Source: Bacillota bacterium (lineage in GTDB: Bacteria > Bacillota > Dethiobacteria > DTU022 > JAAZDR01). From it: a DNA stretch of 8,164 nt. The position numbers and the translations under genes are program-made. Each line of letters begins with the position of its first letter. Position 1 is the stretch's first letter. The notes under the pieces were generated by a model. The model did not search any database, was not told the DNA's origin, and saw only the letters and a program-made list of their open reading frames with translations. Positions 4,631-8,164 of this stretch are shown here, piece by piece. The stretch lies in contig JAAZDR010000047.1 in assembly GCA_012512705.1 (NCBI GenBank), forward strand, positions 1-8,164, given 5' to 3'.

Positions 4631-5968
4631 ATGTCTGTGTTTTTTAGCGGAACTATGCGTATTAGTGATGAAGGGCACCTTCTGATCGGTGGATGTGATC
4701 TTGTCAAGCTTGCTTCTGAGTATGGAACGCCATTATATGTTTATGACGAGGAACTTATAAGGAAAAAATGCCGCCTCTATAAAAATGCTTTTGCCAAGGA
4801 ATACCCTAACGCTGAAGTTGTCTATGCCGGCAAAGCTTTTCTCACGACGGCGATGTGTCGCCTTGTCGATGAGGAAGGATTGGCCCTTGATGTAGTTTCC
4901 GGGGGGGAACTCTATACTGCTTTAGAAGCAGGATTTCCAGTTTCACGGATTTATTTTCACGGTAATAACAAGACGGAGGAAGAACTGGATTTAGCTTTGG
5001 AAGTAGGCGTTGGGCGTATTGTGGCTGACAGTCTGATGGAGCTCGAGTTCCTCGACGAAATTGCCCGACAAAAGGGAAAAGAAGTGGATCTCTATCTGCG
5101 AGTTAAGCCTGGAATTAAGGCTCATACACATCATTATATTCAGACGGGCCAGGAAGATTCCAAATTTGGACTTGGCATCAGCGATGGTCAGGTTTTGGCC
5201 GCAGTTGATTTCGTTTGTAGCCGTAAAAGACTAAATTTAAAAGGATTACACTGCCATATTGGCTCTCAGATTCTTAACCCCAAACCCTTTAGACTCGCAG
5301 CAAGAGTGATGATGAAGCTGATTGCAGAGATTAAAAGCAAAAAAGGCATACTTTTAAACGAGTTAAATTTGGGCGGCGGTCTTGGTATTAGGTATACTTC
5401 TGCGGATGAACCTTGTGACTTCGATTCTTTTATTCGGCTGCTTGCCGAAACTGTGCGACAGGAAGCAGGGGAAATGAATTTACCGTTGCCAAAACTGATG
5501 ATTGAACCAGGAAGATCCATAGTCGGTGAGGCAGGTGTAACTCTGTATAGAGTAGGAACAATTAAGGATATCCCAAACATCCGCCGTTATGTTTCGGTAG
5601 ACGGGGGAATGACAGATAATTTAAGGCCAGCCCTTTATGAAGCAGAGTATGTTGCCCTGGTAGCGAACAAAGCATCTGCCGCTGCAAAGGAGGTTGTAAC
5701 CATAGCTGGGAAAAATTGTGAGTCAGGGGATATTCTTATCAAGGATATTAAACTGCCGGAATTGGAAAAAGGTGATATATTAGCTGTTCTCAGTACTGGT
5801 GCATACCATTATTCGATGGCTAATAACTATAATCGCAATCCCCGACCAGCAGTTGTCTTTGTTCGTGATGGAAGAGCCGACCTAGTAGTGAAGCGGGAGA
5901 GTTGGCGTGATCTAGTGCGATTGGATTGTATGCCGGAGAGATTTAAAAAATATCAAAACCCTGTGTAA
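4631..5968 (+). CDS. lysA: Diaminopimelate decarboxylase
   Basis: This cytoplasmic, PLP-dependent, fold-type III (alanine racemase-like) enzyme decarboxylates meso-2,6-diaminopimelate to L-lysine and CO2. The 445 residues match the Bacillus LysA length (about 439). Visible motifs are YGTPLYVYDE at the N terminus, the PLP lysine K68 in VVYAGKAF, HIGSQI (209-214), the phosphate-binding GGGLG (248-252), EPGRS (292-296), the partner-subunit catalytic Cys in CESGD (363-367), and GAYHYSMANNYN (390-401). The protein is complete, with all of these residues present. Start choice is uncertain. AGGGGGT (4624-4630) touches ATG 4631, whereas GTG 4637 has an ideal 7-nt spacing and would give MFFSGT, like Bacillus MFLHGT. 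An in-frame stop at 4622 excludes anything longer. Expression is under the lysine riboswitch directly upstream. Confidence 0.96.
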   Translation: MSVFFSGTMRISDEGHLLIGGCDLVKLASEYGTPLYVYDEELIRKKCRLYKNAFAKEYPNAEVVYAGKAFLTTAMCRLVDEEGLALDVVSGGELYTALEAGFPVSRIYFHGNNKTEEELDLALEVGVGRIVADSLMELEFLDEIARQKGKEVDLYLRVKPGIKAHTHHYIQTGQEDSKFGLGISDGQVLAAVDFVCSRKRLNLKGLHCHIGSQILNPKPFRLAARVMMKLIAEIKSKKGILLNELNLGGGLGIRYTSADEPCDFDSFIRLLAETVRQEAGEMNLPLPKLMIEPGRSIVGEAGVTLYRVGTIKDIPNIRRYVSVDGGMTDNLRPALYEAEYVALVANKASAAAKEVVTIAGKNCESGDILIKDIKLPELEKGDILAVLSTGAYHYSMANNYNRNPRPAVVFVRDGRADLVVKRESWRDLVRLDCMPERFKKYQNPV

Positions 5969-5973
5969 GTTTC

Positions 5974-5999
5974 TTTAGCTATCACGCTAAAAACTTTTT
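5974..5999 (+). terminator. Weak candidate terminator after lysA
   Basis: TTTAGC (5974-5979) and GCTAAA (5986-5991) form a 6-bp stem with a 6-nt loop, followed after AAC by five T (5995-5999), starting 5 nt past the lysA stop. The stem is short. The rest of the 112-nt lysA-asd gap is AT-rich and has no convincing promoter; TATAAC at 6015-6020 is a possible -10 without a recognisable -35. Confidence 0.35.
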
Positions 6000-6080
6000 C
6001 CGTTTAAAAATAAATATAACCAGGGGTAAACAATTTGTTTTATTTTTATTATATTAATTGAGTCAGGGAGGAAAGAAGTA

Positions 6081-7100
6081 ATGAAAAAGTATAATGTTGC
6101 CATTGTTGGAGCTACAGGATTGGTGGGGCAGAAGCTGATTCAGGTTATCCAGGAGCGAAATTTCCCTTTTAATAATTTGAAGCTTTTAGCATCTCAGCGT
6201 TCTGCGAACAAAAAAATGAATATTGGAGGCGAAGAGTATCTAGTTGAAGAGGCCTGTCCAGAAGCTTTTACCGGGATAGATTTCGCCTTTTTAAGTGCAG
6301 GGGGCAGTGTCAGTGAAAAATTGGTCCCAGAGGCCGTCAAGCGAGGGGCTGTTGTTGTTGATAACAGCAATGCTTTTCGCATGGATCCCGACGTTCCCCT
6401 TGTTGTCCCTGAAGTAAACCCGGAGGCTGTAAAAGAACATAAGGGGCTTATTGCCAATCCTAATTGTTCTACAATTCAGATGGTGGTAGCACTGGAACCT
6501 CTGCATAAAATAGCTGGTCTAAAAAGGGTTGTTGTTGCTACGTATCAGGCTGTTTCCGGGGCTGGGAGCGAAGCGATTGAGGAGCTATATAATCAGAGTC
6601 GCGCTTTCCTTGAAGGTAAAACAATAACGAAAAAGATGATTCCTCACAAAGGAGCAGCTAAACAACATCAGATTGCTTTTAACCTTGTGCCACAGCTGGA
6701 TGTTTTTTTAGCGGATGGATACTGCAAAGAAGAACGTAAGATGATTGATGAGACGCGTAAGATTATGAACCTGCCGGAACTAAAGATTACGGCGACAACG
6801 GTACGTGTTCCCGTAGCTAACGGTCATTCGGAGGCGATTAATGTGGAGTTTCATAATTCAATCACCCCTGAAGCAGCAAGGGAAGCTCTTGCTAAGGCAC
6901 CGGGAGTAGTTGTTATTGACGACCCATCTGCATTGGAATACCCGATGCCTTTGGATTGTGACGGCAGCGATCAGGTGTTTGTCGGGCGGATCCGCCCAGA
7001 TGACTCTGTAGAAAATGGACTCAATCTTTGGGTGGTTGCTGACAATATTCGTAAAGGGGCAGCGACAAATTCGATTCAGATTGCCCAATTATTGTTATAG
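6081..7100 (+). CDS. asd: Aspartate-semialdehyde dehydrogenase
   Basis: The enzyme reduces L-aspartyl-4-phosphate to aspartate-4-semialdehyde with NADPH, the branch precursor for lysine/DAP, threonine and methionine. The 339 residues match the usual Gram-positive form (about 340-350). GATGLVG (10-16) is the Rossmann NADP-binding loop. The catalytic Cys129 lies in NPNCSTIQ, YQAVSGAGSEA follows, and RVPVANGHSEA carries substrate-binding Arg242 and catalytic His249. The start at 6081 has AGGGAGG (6065-6071) 9 nt upstream. It is followed by the aspartokinase gene after 13 nt, the order seen in the Bacillus asd-dapG-dapA operon, so the two enzymes that hand over the unstable aspartyl phosphate are co-expressed. 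No lysine riboswitch is visible before this operon, unlike lysA. Confidence 0.96.
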   Translation: MKKYNVAIVGATGLVGQKLIQVIQERNFPFNNLKLLASQRSANKKMNIGGEEYLVEEACPEAFTGIDFAFLSAGGSVSEKLVPEAVKRGAVVVDNSNAFRMDPDVPLVVPEVNPEAVKEHKGLIANPNCSTIQMVVALEPLHKIAGLKRVVVATYQAVSGAGSEAIEELYNQSRAFLEGKTITKKMIPHKGAAKQHQIAFNLVPQLDVFLADGYCKEERKMIDETRKIMNLPELKITATTVRVPVANGHSEAINVEFHNSITPEAAREALAKAPGVVVIDDPSALEYPMPLDCDGSDQVFVGRIRPDDSVENGLNLWVVADNIRKGAATNSIQIAQLLL

Positions 7101-7113
7101 GGAGAGGACGTAA

Positions 7114-8164
7114 ATGAAGATAATTGTGCAAAAGTTCGGTGGTACTTCTGTTGCTACGCCGGAGAAAAGGACAAAACTCGTTGCACAGGTAAAAAGAGCA
7201 CGCAAACAAGGGTATGCATCTGTAGTTGTTATCTCAGCGATGGGACGCCGTGGAGAACCCTATGCTACGGATACCCTGAAGGCTCTAGCTGAGGAGATCT
7301 ATCCCGCTATTGCCCTTAGAGAGATGGATTTGCTTATGTCTTGTGGGGAGTTGATCTCTGCGGTTGTAACCGTTGCAACTTTAAATAGTCATGGGATCAA
7401 GGCGCGAGCGATGACTGGTTCCCAGGCTGGTCTGGTAACTGATGGCACTTACAGTGAAGCGGAAGTTATTGATTGTAACCCACAACGCGTTCAGAAATGT
7501 CTGGAGAATGGGGAAGTAGTCGTTGTCGCTGGATTCCAAGGGGCGACAGCTGATGGAGAGATAAATACCCTTGGCCGTGGTGGTAGCGATACGACGGCAG
7601 TGATCCTCGGAGCAGCATTAAATGCTGAACTAGTTGAGATCTATACTGACGTTAATGGCATTATGACTGCTGACCCGAAAGTTTTGCAAGAGGCACAAAT
7701 TATTGAGCATCTGACTTACAGCGAGGTCTGCCAGATGGCTTATGAAGGGGCGAAGGTAATTCATCCTGCGGCGGTAGAAGTAGCAATGCAGAATAATGTG
7801 ACGATAGTGATTAAAAATTCAGCAGGGCCGAATTCAGGGACAATGATTACTGGGGAAAGCCGGATTGGGCACAAAACTTTCAGCGCGCGGCATAGATGTG
7901 TTGTAACAGGTATTGCTCATACGACAGATATTGCACAGGTACAGGTAGAATTTGAGAAAAGCGACGCTGAGAAAGAGCTTTTAGTATTTGAGAGGATTGC
8001 GGAAGCGGGGATCAACGTTGATCTGATAAACATTTTCCCTTTGCTCAAAGTTTTTACGGTAAAGGAAGAACTTGTGCCTAAGGTTAAAAAAGAGCTGGAA
8101 AAGCTAGGCGTTCGGTTTAGGATTCGCAAAGGTTGTGCCAAAGTTTCTGTGATCGGAGCGGGTA
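7114..8164 (+). CDS. dapG: Aspartokinase, DapG-type (3' end beyond the window)
   Basis: The first 350 residues are visible and the frame is open to the window edge; B. subtilis DapG has 404, so about 50 are missing. Aspartokinase phosphorylates L-aspartate with ATP, the first step of the aspartate family. Motifs are KFGGTS (7-12) for ATP/aspartate binding, PYATDTL, the substrate loop MSCGELISAV, VVVAGFQGAT, GRGGSDTT (154-161), and YTDVNGIMTADP. The regulatory half begins near residue 265 (GIAHTTDIAQVQVEF) with ACT1, and ACT2 starts at CAKVSVIGAG at the edge. Start MKIIVQKFGGTSV and SAMGRRGEPYATD closely follow B. subtilis DapG, the DAP-inhibited isozyme, rather than the lysine-controlled LysC. 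The effector here is inferred from that likeness. The ribosome binding site is GGGAGAGG (7100-7107), 6 nt before ATG 7114 and overlapping the asd stop. dapA would be expected downstream. Confidence 0.94.
   Translation, partial: MKIIVQKFGGTSVATPEKRTKLVAQVKRARKQGYASVVVISAMGRRGEPYATDTLKALAEEIYPAIALREMDLLMSCGELISAVVTVATLNSHGIKARAMTGSQAGLVTDGTYSEAEVIDCNPQRVQKCLENGEVVVVAGFQGATADGEINTLGRGGSDTTAVILGAALNAELVEIYTDVNGIMTADPKVLQEAQIIEHLTYSEVCQMAYEGAKVIHPAAVEVAMQNNVTIVIKNSAGPNSGTMITGESRIGHKTFSARHRCVVTGIAHTTDIAQVQVEFEKSDAEKELLVFERIAEAGINVDLINIFPLLKVFTVKEELVPKVKKELEKLGVRFRIRKGCAKVSVIGAG

Noticed and set aside
5266..5580. Minus-strand frame inside lysA, and similar frames inside asnB, asd and the aspartokinase gene
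   Set aside because: All lie wholly within well-supported genes of the opposite strand and show no family motif.
1..8164. Mobile element, phage, toxin-antitoxin or defence system
   Set aside because: No transposase, integrase, terminal repeats, repeat-spacer array or toxin/antitoxin pair is visible; the genes are core metabolism and regulation.

Overview
The window looks like chromosomal DNA of an endospore-forming Bacillota (Firmicutes), most likely in the Clostridia. The reasons are a Spo0E-type sporulation phosphatase, Bacillus-like AsnB, LysA, Asd and DapG proteins, a lysine riboswitch, AGGAGG-type ribosome binding sites, moderate-to-low GC, and a selD gene next to a PfoR-type membrane protein. 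The genus cannot be fixed from the sequence alone.

Layout, left to right. (1) 1-201 is the 3' end of selD (selenophosphate synthetase). It is followed by a compact, almost fully self-complementary 39-nt element and a PfoR/PTS_EIIC_2 membrane protein (259-1284). (2) A small Spo0E-family gene lies on the minus strand (1289-1468), with its stop 4 nt from the pfoR stop. Its AT-rich upstream region carries a perfect -10 hexamer and a perfect 0A-box (TGTCGAA). (3) 1759-3630 encodes a full-length AsnB-type asparagine synthetase. Its glutaminase half has lost the Cys2 nucleophile and other glutamine-binding residues, while the synthetase half is intact. (4) 3760-4239 encodes an RseC/MucC-type Cys-cluster membrane protein, preceded by a hairpin/T-tract terminator. 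(5) 4285-4620 is a lysine riboswitch leader, from promoter through aptamer to intrinsic terminator, controlling lysA (4631-5968). (6) asd (6081-7100) and dapG-type aspartokinase (7114 to the window edge) form an operon 13 nt apart.

The right half is an aspartate-family biosynthesis block. Aspartokinase and aspartate-semialdehyde dehydrogenase make the common precursor, and LysA performs the last step from meso-DAP to lysine under lysine feedback by the riboswitch. Asparagine synthetase, at left, uses the same aspartate pool. The asd-dapG order is that of Bacillus, where these genes also serve spore dipicolinate and cell-wall DAP synthesis, which fits the Spo0E-like gene.

The window is mostly core metabolism, and I see no mobile element, CRISPR array or defence island. 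The points most worth a second look are the AsnB with a dead-looking glutaminase domain, the unlisted-size Spo0E gene with its own 0A-box, a hairpin that competes with P1 of the lysine riboswitch, and the 39-nt three-way-junction-like element before pfoR.
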